From assembly GCA_964389365.1 (NCBI GenBank), contig CAYMDO010000007.1:1-64000 (forward strand): 64,000 nucleotides of DNA. Direction: 5' to 3'. This document shows positions 52,760 through 61,795 of this stretch, piece after piece. Source of the DNA: UBA993 sp964389365. Lineage in GTDB: Bacteria > Bacillota > Dethiobacteria > DTU022. Made by a program: the position numbers and the translations under genes. The first letter of the stretch is position 1, and every line of letters starts with the position of its first letter. The notes beneath the pieces were generated by a model. That model was not told where the DNA came from, did no database searches, and was given only the letters and a program-made list of their open reading frames with translations.

Positions 52760-54337
52760 TTACTCGATACTGACGCCTTTCAGGTAGTACTGCTCCGAAA
52801 TCCGGGGATTGTAGTCTTTGACCCGGTTATTGATAGCTTCAAAAGCAGTAGGCGAATAAAGGTAGATAAAAGGCGGATCTTCGTACATGTATTTTAAGAT
52901 CCTGGTATATACCTTTCCACGCTCGACTGAATCTGCAGTCATTTCAACTTCCTTTACCATGGCAACCAGCGCGGGATCAAGCCAGGCAGCGTAACTCGCG
53001 TCCTCGCCGCCCACAGAACCGACCAAACGGGGATAGGCTTCCCCGGTGCCTGAAGACCAACTGTCGCCGAAGAGCGGCGGCAGTTCGCGGTTGGCCTGAA
53101 GCTCCCAGAACAGGCCTGACTCCATAAACTGCAAATCTACTTCGATCCCTATTTCCGACCAGTAGCCGACTACAGCTTGCAGGACCTGTTCAAAGTTGGT
53201 ATAGGTCTCCGCTGGTCCGGCCATTTCGATGGCAAAACCGTCTTGATAACCGGCCTGGGCAAGCAGGTCTTTTGCTTTTTCCGGATCATAAGTGTAAGGG
53301 GCAACGCTTGGATCATAACCGAGGTTACCGGGAATAATAAAACCGGATACCCGCTCGGCATAGCCATCGAAAAGCCGCTCTATGATCGCATCGTAATCGA
53401 TAGCATGGCTCATCGCCTGCCTGACCAGCTTATTTTCGATCGGGGTGCCGATACCGGTGCTCATGTTGTTGAAGGTAATGTAGTATACCCGATCCTGGCC
53501 GTAGGTTACCAGGGTAACATCGGGGGCATCTTCGACTGCGCCGGCCTGTTCCGGGCCAAGGTTACTGACGATGTCAATATCATCGTTAATCAGAGCGGCA
53601 AAACGGGTCGCCGTATCGGGAATAGGCCTGAAGATCACCTTGTCAACCTTGGGGTATCCCTCTTCCCAGTAGTCTTCAAAGGCTTCGAGTACTATCCGGT
53701 CCCCGGCCAGCCATTCGACAAACTTGAAGGGGCCGGTACCGATGGGAAACTGGAGATAACCTTCTTCACCTACTTCATCGTGGTACTGCTTGGACAGTAT
53801 GCCCCAGTGTTCGTTCATCAGGAGCAGGATAAAGGCGTTGGGCGCTTCCAGCCTCGCCTCAACTGTGTAGTCGTCAATCTTAACCATTTCGGCCACGGCC
53901 AGGAAATCTTCCCTGTAGGTTATATTGCTGCCCTTACCGCGCTCCCAGGTAAAGACAACGTCATCGGCTGTAAAGGGGTACCCGTTGTGGAAAACCACAC
54001 CTTCACGAAGCTTAAAGGTATAAACGAGGCCGTCATCAGAAATCGTCCAGCTTTCTGCCAGGGCGGGGACGACTATCCCGTCATCGTTAAGCCAGACCAG
54101 CGAGTTGAAGATACTCCAGGCAACATTTGAAGCAGTCCTGGTATCGCCGGTAGCCGGTTCGATTGTGTTCGGGTTCGTCTGCAAAGCAACCCTTAAAACG
54201 CTCTCGCCCGGCGCATCATCTGCCGTTCCGGTGCCGTCCGGCGCATCCTGCCCTCCGCAACCCGAAAACACTGACAGGGCAAGGATCAGGCAGATTATTA
54301 AACCAAACCATTGAACTTTCTTGTTCACGTTCTTCAT
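52760..54337 (-). CDS. OppA/DppA-type solute-binding lipoprotein
   Basis: 525 residues, SBP_bac_5 family. The start is the ATG at about 54337 behind AGGAGGGG; the longer frame to 54448 is upstream leader. The signal peptide NKKVQWFGLIICLILALSVF ends in the lipobox FSGC, so it is a membrane-anchored receptor. Family segments include LREGVVFHNGYPFTADDVVFTW (quoted as VVFHNGYPFTADDVVFTW) and VRQAMSHAIDYDAII. It is the first gene of oppABCDF. Ligand is probably a peptide but nickel- or opine-type ligands are also known in the family. Confidence 0.9.
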   Translation of the reverse strand: MKNVNKKVQWFGLIICLILALSVFSGCGGQDAPDGTGTADDAPGESVLRVALQTNPNTIEPATGDTRTASNVAWSIFNSLVWLNDDGIVVPALAESWTISDDGLVYTFKLREGVVFHNGYPFTADDVVFTWERGKGSNITYREDFLAVAEMVKIDDYTVEARLEAPNAFILLLMNEHWGILSKQYHDEVGEEGYLQFPIGTGPFKFVEWLAGDRIVLEAFEDYWEEGYPKVDKVIFRPIPDTATRFAALINDDIDIVSNLGPEQAGAVEDAPDVTLVTYGQDRVYYITFNNMSTGIGTPIENKLVRQAMSHAIDYDAIIERLFDGYAERVSGFIIPGNLGYDPSVAPYTYDPEKAKDLLAQAGYQDGFAIEMAGPAETYTNFEQVLQAVVGYWSEIGIEVDLQFMESGLFWELQANRELPPLFGDSWSSGTGEAYPRLVGSVGGEDASYAAWLDPALVAMVKEVEMTADSVERGKVYTRILKYMYEDPPFIYLYSPTAFEAINNRVKDYNPRISEQYYLKGVSIE

Positions 54338-54485
54338 TTTTCCCCTCCTGAAATAATTTAATGTTGGCTGAATACAATAAACCTGTAAATCTCTGCAGTC
54401 GCTACCTTTTTTGCTGATCTGCGAAATAACAAATTCAATACCATGCAAACAGCATATTGAGGCTAAAAAACCCGGGTGTTACTTT

Positions 54486-55844
54486 TTACCTTATTCTCAC
54501 CCCCTGTTTTTCGAGCGCACCCTGGACCGCACTGATATCGACTGAAGCTGTCGTTGTGCCTGTTTTTACGCTTACGGCAGCTGCTACCCCGGCACCCTGG
54601 CCGGTCAGGGCGCAGCACATCATCTGCCTAGTTGCCGAGTGCGACACCTGGTCCCCGGCCACACAGCGGCCGGCAACCAAAAGATTATCTACATGCCGGG
54701 GAACCATAATCCCGTACGGCACCTGGAAGTAGCGGCCGGTTGTGGGTATAATTACTATTCCGTAGGCATCGAGGAATTCGGGGAATATGCCGATTGAATC
54801 AGCAAATTTTGCCTCGCTCCGCACATCCTCACCGGTAAGATAGTAGCGGCCGATAATCTTGCGCGACTCCCTGGTGCCGATTGAGGAGCCGATCGTCCGC
54901 AGCTTCGCTTTCTCAAAACCGGGCTGATAGAGCCGCAGCGCCTGAAGGGCATCCAAAACCTGTTTTCTTCCCTCAATTTCCGCCCTGGTCAGGTCCCGGA
55001 CATCGGTGCAGTCAACTCCCTCAACCCTGACTACATTGAGCCCGGTAGCTTCCCCGGCTTCGGTGATAGTGCTCCAGTAGCCTTCCAGGGGCGAGTCTGC
55101 AGGGATTACGCCGGCAGCCCGGGCTTTTTCAAACACATTTTGAAAATATGGGCTGAACAGCTCACCATCGCCTTTTTCTGTTTCCGTGGCCCAATCGTCA
55201 AGCTTTCCCGGGTTCGCGGCGACATCTTTCCGAAACGCAGCGGCATCAACCCCGCTGATCCCGAACCCTGTGGTGACGCCCATCAGCTTATCCTTTGACT
55301 CCTTGGTGTACGGCGCGCCGGCAAAAGATACTAGATCGGCATCACCCGAAGCATCGATTACAGCGGTGGCCAAAACTGCCTGGCGCCCTGATTTGCTCTC
55401 TGTTATTATTCCCTTAACCAGGCCGTCTTCCACGATCGTCCCGACAGCATAGCAATGGTAAAGCAGCCTGACCCCGGATTCCACAACAAGCCTGTCAGCG
55501 GCGCATTTAAACATATCGGCGTCAAGCAGGCGCCCAATTGACTGCGTATCGGGATAGGTTCCCCCGAAAGCGGTAGCATATTCTTCCAGTTCTCTGCCAA
55601 TGCCGCCGGCTTCAACCGTTCTCTCGTGCCGGTACCAAACCAGGGTCTCAACCATAGACTGGGTAATATTTCCGCCGAGAAAACCGTAACGCTCCAGGAG
55701 AATGGTATCCATCCCTTCGCGGGCGGAAGCGATGGCGGCAGAAAGGCCCGCCGGCCCGCCACCGACAACCAGAACATCGGTTGTTGCCAGTACCGGTATC
55801 TGTTTTTCTTTTTCGTAAACTGTATTCAAGCCGGTTATCTCCAT
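54486..55844 (-). CDS. FAD-dependent oxidoreductase (FAD_oxidored type)
   Basis: 452 residues. N-terminal FAD motif VLVVGGGPAGLSAAIASARE with LLERYGFLGGNIT, a second conserved region VIDASGDADLVSFAGA, and the C-terminal NLLVAGRCVAGDQVSHSATRQM that closes the flavin site. Members of this family are often annotated as putative FAD-dependent dehydrogenases of unknown substrate. It lies just upstream of the opp operon on the same strand, about 150 bases away, so it may be co-regulated. Confidence 0.85.
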   Translation of the reverse strand: MEITGLNTVYEKEKQIPVLATTDVLVVGGGPAGLSAAIASAREGMDTILLERYGFLGGNITQSMVETLVWYRHERTVEAGGIGRELEEYATAFGGTYPDTQSIGRLLDADMFKCAADRLVVESGVRLLYHCYAVGTIVEDGLVKGIITESKSGRQAVLATAVIDASGDADLVSFAGAPYTKESKDKLMGVTTGFGISGVDAAAFRKDVAANPGKLDDWATETEKGDGELFSPYFQNVFEKARAAGVIPADSPLEGYWSTITEAGEATGLNVVRVEGVDCTDVRDLTRAEIEGRKQVLDALQALRLYQPGFEKAKLRTIGSSIGTRESRKIIGRYYLTGEDVRSEAKFADSIGIFPEFLDAYGIVIIPTTGRYFQVPYGIMVPRHVDNLLVAGRCVAGDQVSHSATRQMMCCALTGQGAGVAAAVSVKTGTTTASVDISAVQGALEKQGVRIR

Positions 55845-56043
55845 CTGCTGACTGAATCAGCACTCGTTAAAAATTGTAAACCATTTCACCAAAGCGCAGT
55901 CCTGGCAGGCTATTAACCACATCCTGATAATTCTCTGTGCCACACCCAATTACCTACCATAGATTCAGGGAAATTTTTATTTAAGGTTATAATCATTGTC
56001 TGGTCCCTAGCAAAAAATACAGACAATAAGAGTATAAAATGGT

Positions 56044-58101
56044 CTACATGACAATCCCGGGCGGTTGTTGCCCGGTATCCAGGATTTCGGTAATACCTGA
56101 TTGGCGATCCACCGGCCGCCGTACGCTTTCTGCCAGGATGGCGGCTGAGCCGACGATTACCACCGATTTCCTGGCCCTTGTTACCGCAGTATATAGCAGT
56201 TCGCGCGAAAGCGGCCTGATATATTTCTCGGGCAGAATGATGGCAACATCATCATACTCCGACCCCTGGGCTTTATGCACGGTAACCGCCCAGGCAGGTT
56301 CAACCCTGCCTTTAAGCGCCTGCAGCGGATACGCAACGAAGTCCCCCCCACGCTGGAAAACAGCCATCGGTTCGGGCCGGCTTTTTATGGCTCCACGCAC
56401 CGAAGAAACAGGAAGCACGATACCGGAATCGCCGTTATAGAGCCCTAAACGGTAATCATTGCTGTTGACTATCAGCGGTTCGCCGAATGCCGGTTCGCCG
56501 AAGGCCGGCTCGCCTGCGCTTTCAGGTAAATCGCGGTCGCGCAGCCAGGCAAGCCAGCGCTGGTTAAACCAGCGGTTCAGTAAATCCGAACCGGCCCCGG
56601 CGGCTGTGACCCTGGTGGCACAGAGAAGCTTGAAGCTTTCATAATGAGCGAAGAGCCGCGTTAAATCGCGCCGATCCCGGTCGTCAAACCCGGATGTCCC
56701 CTGGCAGCAGCTGTAGCCGCGCAGGAGCGCCTGCAGGTCAGCCCGGCCAAGATGCCTGCCGAGCCAGTTTTCCATAAACATTAGTTTTTGGCTTTCTCCG
56801 CCTAGCGATAAGAGCTCAACTCCTTCATAGGTTAGCTGATCGGGCGCGGCATATTCCCGGGGCATTCCCGCGATGCCCTTTTCAGGCGAATAGTCCCCGC
56901 TGTTCAGGGCTGACGCAAAATCAAGGATTTTGGCGCCGGCCGAATCCTCTTCCCGGGCCCGGTAGCTGTTTTCAAGCGTTATTACCCGGCCCTGCTTAAC
57001 AGCCGCTTTTGAACGGCAGATATCGCGCAGCACGGCCCCCGCATCAACCGGCTGCAGCTGTTCGGCATCGCCGAGCATAAGCAGCTTCGCGTCCGGCTGC
57101 ATAGCCCGCAGCAGGCTGTCTGTTAAGGCCAGATCGAGCATTGAACTCTCGTCGACGACAATCAGCTTTTCTGACAGGCGGTTGTGCTCGGAGTAAATGA
57201 AACGCTCTTCGCCCGGGGAGTAACCGAGCAGGCGGTGCAGGGTCCTCGCCGGGGGGCAGTTTTCGATCAGATAGCTGTCAGCTTCAGAAGGGTCGGAAAT
57301 TGCAGTCAGGTGACGGATTACCGAGGCGCGAATACGGTCGGCAGCCTTGCCGGTGGGAGCAGCCAGCGCTATGGCGGCTAGCGGCGGCTGATGCAGCCGG
57401 GCGGTTACCCGCAGCAGGTCGGCGACAATAGCTGTCTTTCCGCTGCCGGGGCGTCCGCTGACCACGGTTATTCTTCCTTCCAGGGCCCTTTTAATGGCAA
57501 GCTGCTGTCCTTCATCGAGAACGACCTTTTCGCCCCCTGCCATCAACGGCGGGTTTTGCAGGACATCTCGAAGCGCTTTGTCGATCTGAGCCGGCTCAAT
57601 TACAGCGCCAGGGTCGCCGGCATCCGGAAGCCCCCGGCTGATCCCGGCGCGCAGCGAGTCGCTCACCCTGCCCTCGAGCAGGTGGAACTTCTGCAAAAAA
57701 AGGTGCCCGCGATCTACAATCAGCGGCCGGTAAGCACCGGCAGGGCCGAAAACATCTGACAGGCCCGCCTCCCCGGTTAGCTCCTGGTTATTCAAAAGCC
57801 CTTTAATTACCCGGTAAACCGCTTCGCGATCTTTTTCATCGACCGGAATCCGGTCCCAAACCGGGCCTGGACGCTGCGCAACCGGGAGCGGCAGCCTGGT
57901 ATGCCCTTCGACAGCGGCAAGCAGGCAGGCCAGCGCAAGAATGGTTACAGCCCGCCGCAGCCATGGATCTTCTTTGCCGGCAAAAGCGGCTATTTCCCAG
58001 GCCAAAAAAAGGCTTTCCAGGCCCTGATCGAACTCTGCCACCTTTTCGGCCAGGTCGGCCGGAAAGGGAAACTGAGGGCTCACTGCCGGCTTACCAGTCA
58101 A
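56044..58101 (-). CDS. recD: RecD-like helicase subunit of exonuclease V
   Basis: 685 residues, SF1B 5'-3' helicase. Walker A GRPGSGKT, Walker B VDESSML, GDAEQLQPVDAG, and late motifs VTVHKAQGSEYDDVAIILP and AVTRARKSVVIVG. The N-terminal region matches RecD rather than the RecD2 type, and it follows recB. TTG 58101 has AAAGGAGG at suitable spacing; the TTG at 58110 is directly against it. A 15-base tandem repeat (56476-56520) inserts GEPAF-type repeats in the protein. Confidence 0.88.
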   Translation of the reverse strand: MTGKPAVSPQFPFPADLAEKVAEFDQGLESLFLAWEIAAFAGKEDPWLRRAVTILALACLLAAVEGHTRLPLPVAQRPGPVWDRIPVDEKDREAVYRVIKGLLNNQELTGEAGLSDVFGPAGAYRPLIVDRGHLFLQKFHLLEGRVSDSLRAGISRGLPDAGDPGAVIEPAQIDKALRDVLQNPPLMAGGEKVVLDEGQQLAIKRALEGRITVVSGRPGSGKTAIVADLLRVTARLHQPPLAAIALAAPTGKAADRIRASVIRHLTAISDPSEADSYLIENCPPARTLHRLLGYSPGEERFIYSEHNRLSEKLIVVDESSMLDLALTDSLLRAMQPDAKLLMLGDAEQLQPVDAGAVLRDICRSKAAVKQGRVITLENSYRAREEDSAGAKILDFASALNSGDYSPEKGIAGMPREYAAPDQLTYEGVELLSLGGESQKLMFMENWLGRHLGRADLQALLRGYSCCQGTSGFDDRDRRDLTRLFAHYESFKLLCATRVTAAGAGSDLLNRWFNQRWLAWLRDRDLPESAGEPAFGEPAFGEPLIVNSNDYRLGLYNGDSGIVLPVSSVRGAIKSRPEPMAVFQRGGDFVAYPLQALKGRVEPAWAVTVHKAQGSEYDDVAIILPEKYIRPLSRELLYTAVTRARKSVVIVGSAAILAESVRRPVDRQSGITEILDTGQQPPGIVM

Positions 58102-58144
58102 CAGCACCAACCTCCTTTGGAGCTTACATCTTTACCAGCGGCCT

Positions 58145-61100
58145 TCATGTGATAACCGCCCCGCCCCACCGGGTGCGCTGCAAAAGATCTATTTCAAGCT
58201 TCAGCAATTCGTCCCAGCCGGGCCGGGAAAACCAGGCACCTTCCCCTGCACTCAAACCGCGCAGAAAAATATAGAGGATGCCTCCAAAGCGGACCCCGTA
58301 ATCTGCTTCGCACCCGATACCGAGGAGCCGGACTACCGCCAGGCTGTAAATACCGGCCTGCAGGCTGTAGTTATCATTCACGTGCCGGTCGACGCCGGCC
58401 GGGCTGTAATCGGTCAGGCGGTCACTTTTCCAGTCCAACAGGTAAACCAGCCCTTCATGCTCAAAGAGATAATCAATCACACCCTGCAGGTAACCGCGCC
58501 AGACCCCGAAAGGCAGCCGGTGATCCCGGCTGCCTTTTGCCCCGGGTATGCCGAGCAGCGGGTGGTTCGCTTCGGGTATCGGGTAGGCAAAAGCCATTTC
58601 TTTGCTGACTCTTGCAGCAGAAACCAAACCGGCAGGCATCTTGAGGGTGGCCGCCTGCTCGCGGCTGACGAGATCGAGAGGCAGGGTTAGGGCATTATAT
58701 ACCAGCTGCAGGGCAGCGGGCAGGTATTCCGCAGGAAAACCGTATCTTGAAGCCAGCTTTTTCGCGTTCTCGGCTACAGCTTTCAGTGCCACCCATTGAC
58801 CGAACTCGGAACCCCGCAGCTCAGCTGCATTGGTGTGCTCAATCAGGGCATGCAGGAAGATGCCTGTTTCCCGCCCGCCCGGTATTTCTTTTTCATCCTG
58901 CTGTTGGAGCGACAAATCAGCCGCAGTCTCGTTTACGTCACTGAAAAGAAGCAATGCGTCCCCATCACCCTCTTCCGGCCGTGGAGGTTCTGCCGCGCTC
59001 TTAATCCTGGTATAGCTGGTCATTAAAACTCCCCGGTGGCCTTCTGACAGTTTTTCCGCTTCCTGCGCGCTTGAAGCAGGCGGCCCGGGCAAATCTCCCG
59101 GCTGCCAGGCTGCCGGCGCACTGCCATCCCCGGCCTGCGCCTGCCGATTACCATCACAGCAAAGCGGCCGCACCCGGAAATAACCCTGGTTGCATTCATT
59201 CCGCCCCGGCCCGGTTAGCAGGTTTAGCTGGCGCTGCAGCTTTGCGTACATACCCCCGAGACTGGCAAAGTGATAGTCCCTCTGCTCATCCCTGACCTCC
59301 GGGTCGCCCGGGTCGCCAAAAAATGGCAGGTAGAGCCTCGACCTGGCCCGGGTCAGGGCCACGTAAAGGAGCCGTTCGTTTTCCTGCAGGGTTTCATCTT
59401 TTATTAAACCGGCAATATCGCCTGCCGCTTTGCCGATATGCAGGCGCCGTTCGCCGCCGACATGGTAAATTGCCGTATCGGGGCCCCTGCGCCGGTTATC
59501 GGTAAAACCGCCGCCGATAAAGATAACTTCAGCTTCCAAACCTTTGGCCTTGTGCATGGTCAGAATCTGCACGGCTTCTTTATCCGACTCCAAACGCTGG
59601 ATATTGCCTTCACGGTCACCGGCCGGGCCGCGCTCGTCAATTTTTGCTTTCAGCTCCCTGGCCAACTCGCGCAGTGTAACCGGTTTTTTGTGAACCTCAC
59701 CCTGAAGCAGTTCAAAAAGGTGAAGGTAGTTGGTGAGCATACGCTCCCCACCCAGGAACACCAGCCGCCGGGCCAGGCCGGACTCGGCCAGGACCAGTTC
59801 AAAAAACTTTGACCACTGCTGGTTGTCGGCCAGCTGCTTCCAGCGCAAAAGAGATGTATAAAGCGGGTGGTTAAATCCGGCCTGCTGCCAGGCAGGCAGT
59901 TCCGCCAGGGGCACGCCGAAAAAAGGGGTCAGCCAGGCGGCCATCCTAGCTGCCGGTTCGCCCGGCCTGTCGATAGCCGCCAGCAGGTAGTAAAGGTCGA
60001 GGGCTTCATCGCTCTGGAAAAGGCCGTCCTGCTTGTAGTAAGCGTGGGGTATGCCGTAATTCCTTAAAACATGCCCGATGGCCAGTCCCTCGCGGGCAGT
60101 GCGGGTAAGAATATAGATATCGCTGGGTTTTACGGGCCGCAGTTCTTTACCTCCCGCTGCCGTTTTCAGCCCGCTAGTTTCGTCGATCAATTTGCGGATC
60201 TCTTCGGCGATGAAAAAGGCCAGCCCCTCCCGCACTGTTGCGGCATTTAGCCTGCTCCCGGTACCGTACAGGGGCAGCAGGTGAACCGGGACCGCCTCCC
60301 CGCCCCCCTCAACAGCGCGGCGGGTTTGATCGCCGCACACGACGGGTTTGTCATAGCGGTTGAGTCCGGTGAAAAAGCCGGCGCCCCCGGGATCAGCGGT
60401 TAGGAATATCTTGTTCAGGGCCTCGGTCATCGGCCCGCTAGAGCGATAATTTTCTGTAAGCGGCAGGAGGACGGCTTGATCCGCTTCCAGCAGGTGGCGG
60501 CGGGCCAGATCATAAGTTTGCAGGTCGGCACCCCTGAAACCGTAAATCGCCTGTTTTGGATCGCCGATCAGGAACAGGCGGTGATTTTCTGCACCCTCTA
60601 CAAATATCCTGCGAAAAATCTCCCACTGTACCGGGTCGGTATCCTGAAACTCATCGACCAGGGCATGGGTCCAGCGCCTTCTCAGGGCAGCAGTGAGAAC
60701 GCCGGCATCTTTGCCCTGCAGGGCTTCGAGGACACCGAGCAGCATATCGTCATAATCAAGGAGCCCGAGCGCTTTTTTCCGCAGCTGCAGCCGCTCCCTG
60801 ACCCGCGGCAGAAAATTGTATGCCATGAAGCTTTCGGCATTAAGGCAGCGTTCTTCAATGCGGCGCAGCAAAACTGCCAGTTCCCGCAGAACCGGCGGCG
60901 CTGCTGCCCCCGACCCGACCAGGTAGAGATGCTCAATCACGGAAGCTTTATTTTTATCGAGACTCCGTTCTGTAACCGCCCACCGGATGAAGCCCGCTGC
61001 GGCGGTTAAAGGATCGCTTTCCGCCTCACTGGTGATCACCAGGGCAAAAAGATCGTCGATTATCGCGTCAAAGCTGTTATGCGCTGTTTTTCCGGTATAG

Positions 61101-61795
61101 ACGCTGCGGCTGGCATTTTTTAGCGCTCCGGGATCGGGGAGCGCTTTAAAGGCCTGCAGCAGTTGATCGGGTTCCCAAAGCGGGGTTACAGGGCAGCGCT
61201 GCGGGCTGCCTTCACGGTAGCAGGCGAAAAGAAAAGCCTCAAGCTCGGCAACCCTTTTCCCCTCCCCGATCCATGACCTTAAATTTTCGCCGGCCGCTCC
61301 TTGCTCGGCAAGTGCCACCCGCAGCTCTTCCCGGAAAGCCTGCCCGAAAACTTCCATCCCGTCGGCGTGAACCTGTTCAAACAACCGGCCGCCCAAAAAA
61401 GCCTGTTCGGTCAGAACCCCGTGGCAAAAACCGTGAATAGTCGAGATCGATGCCCCATCAAAGCGGAAAAGCGCTTCACGCAGCCTGGGCCTGCTTTCAT
61501 CATCAACCAGCCAGTAATCGCTGCTGTCGGCCTGAGGCGGCAGCGTTTCGGTACAGCCGCAGACCGCCTGGATCAGGTTCCTGATCCGCTCGCGCAGCTC
61601 CCGGGTGGCTGCATCGGTAAAGGTAACAACAAGAATCTTCTCAATCGGTGCCTTGCCGCTGATAACCAGCTCCAGCACCAGGTGCTCGATGGTGTAGGTT
61701 TTACCGGTTCCGGCTGAGGCTTCGATCAACACATGGCCCTGCTGCAGGGCCGGGTTACCTAAAATATGCGGCTTTTTATATGCGGCCGGGATCAT
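58145..61795 (-). CDS. recB: RecB helicase-nuclease of exonuclease V
   Basis: 1216 residues. Walker A ASAGTGKT (26-33) in the RecB-style context LIEASAGTGKTYTIEHL, Walker B VDEFQDTDPVQWEIF, GDPKQAIYGFRGAD, LTENYRSS, ILTMHKAKGLEAEVIF, ALTRARSRLYLPFFG, and the C-terminal PD-(D/E)xK nuclease VYLLDWKSDRLTDY with a downstream YSLQAGIYSLAV. It drives 3'-5' unwinding and degrades both strands until Chi. ATG overlaps the recC stop (TAATG). Confidence 0.93.
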   Translation of the reverse strand: MIPAAYKKPHILGNPALQQGHVLIEASAGTGKTYTIEHLVLELVISGKAPIEKILVVTFTDAATRELRERIRNLIQAVCGCTETLPPQADSSDYWLVDDESRPRLREALFRFDGASISTIHGFCHGVLTEQAFLGGRLFEQVHADGMEVFGQAFREELRVALAEQGAAGENLRSWIGEGKRVAELEAFLFACYREGSPQRCPVTPLWEPDQLLQAFKALPDPGALKNASRSVYTGKTAHNSFDAIIDDLFALVITSEAESDPLTAAAGFIRWAVTERSLDKNKASVIEHLYLVGSGAAAPPVLRELAVLLRRIEERCLNAESFMAYNFLPRVRERLQLRKKALGLLDYDDMLLGVLEALQGKDAGVLTAALRRRWTHALVDEFQDTDPVQWEIFRRIFVEGAENHRLFLIGDPKQAIYGFRGADLQTYDLARRHLLEADQAVLLPLTENYRSSGPMTEALNKIFLTADPGGAGFFTGLNRYDKPVVCGDQTRRAVEGGGEAVPVHLLPLYGTGSRLNAATVREGLAFFIAEEIRKLIDETSGLKTAAGGKELRPVKPSDIYILTRTAREGLAIGHVLRNYGIPHAYYKQDGLFQSDEALDLYYLLAAIDRPGEPAARMAAWLTPFFGVPLAELPAWQQAGFNHPLYTSLLRWKQLADNQQWSKFFELVLAESGLARRLVFLGGERMLTNYLHLFELLQGEVHKKPVTLRELARELKAKIDERGPAGDREGNIQRLESDKEAVQILTMHKAKGLEAEVIFIGGGFTDNRRRGPDTAIYHVGGERRLHIGKAAGDIAGLIKDETLQENERLLYVALTRARSRLYLPFFGDPGDPEVRDEQRDYHFASLGGMYAKLQRQLNLLTGPGRNECNQGYFRVRPLCCDGNRQAQAGDGSAPAAWQPGDLPGPPASSAQEAEKLSEGHRGVLMTSYTRIKSAAEPPRPEEGDGDALLLFSDVNETAADLSLQQQDEKEIPGGRETGIFLHALIEHTNAAELRGSEFGQWVALKAVAENAKKLASRYGFPAEYLPAALQLVYNALTLPLDLVSREQAATLKMPAGLVSAARVSKEMAFAYPIPEANHPLLGIPGAKGSRDHRLPFGVWRGYLQGVIDYLFEHEGLVYLLDWKSDRLTDYSPAGVDRHVNDNYSLQAGIYSLAVVRLLGIGCEADYGVRFGGILYIFLRGLSAGEGAWFSRPGWDELLKLEIDLLQRTRWGGAVIT

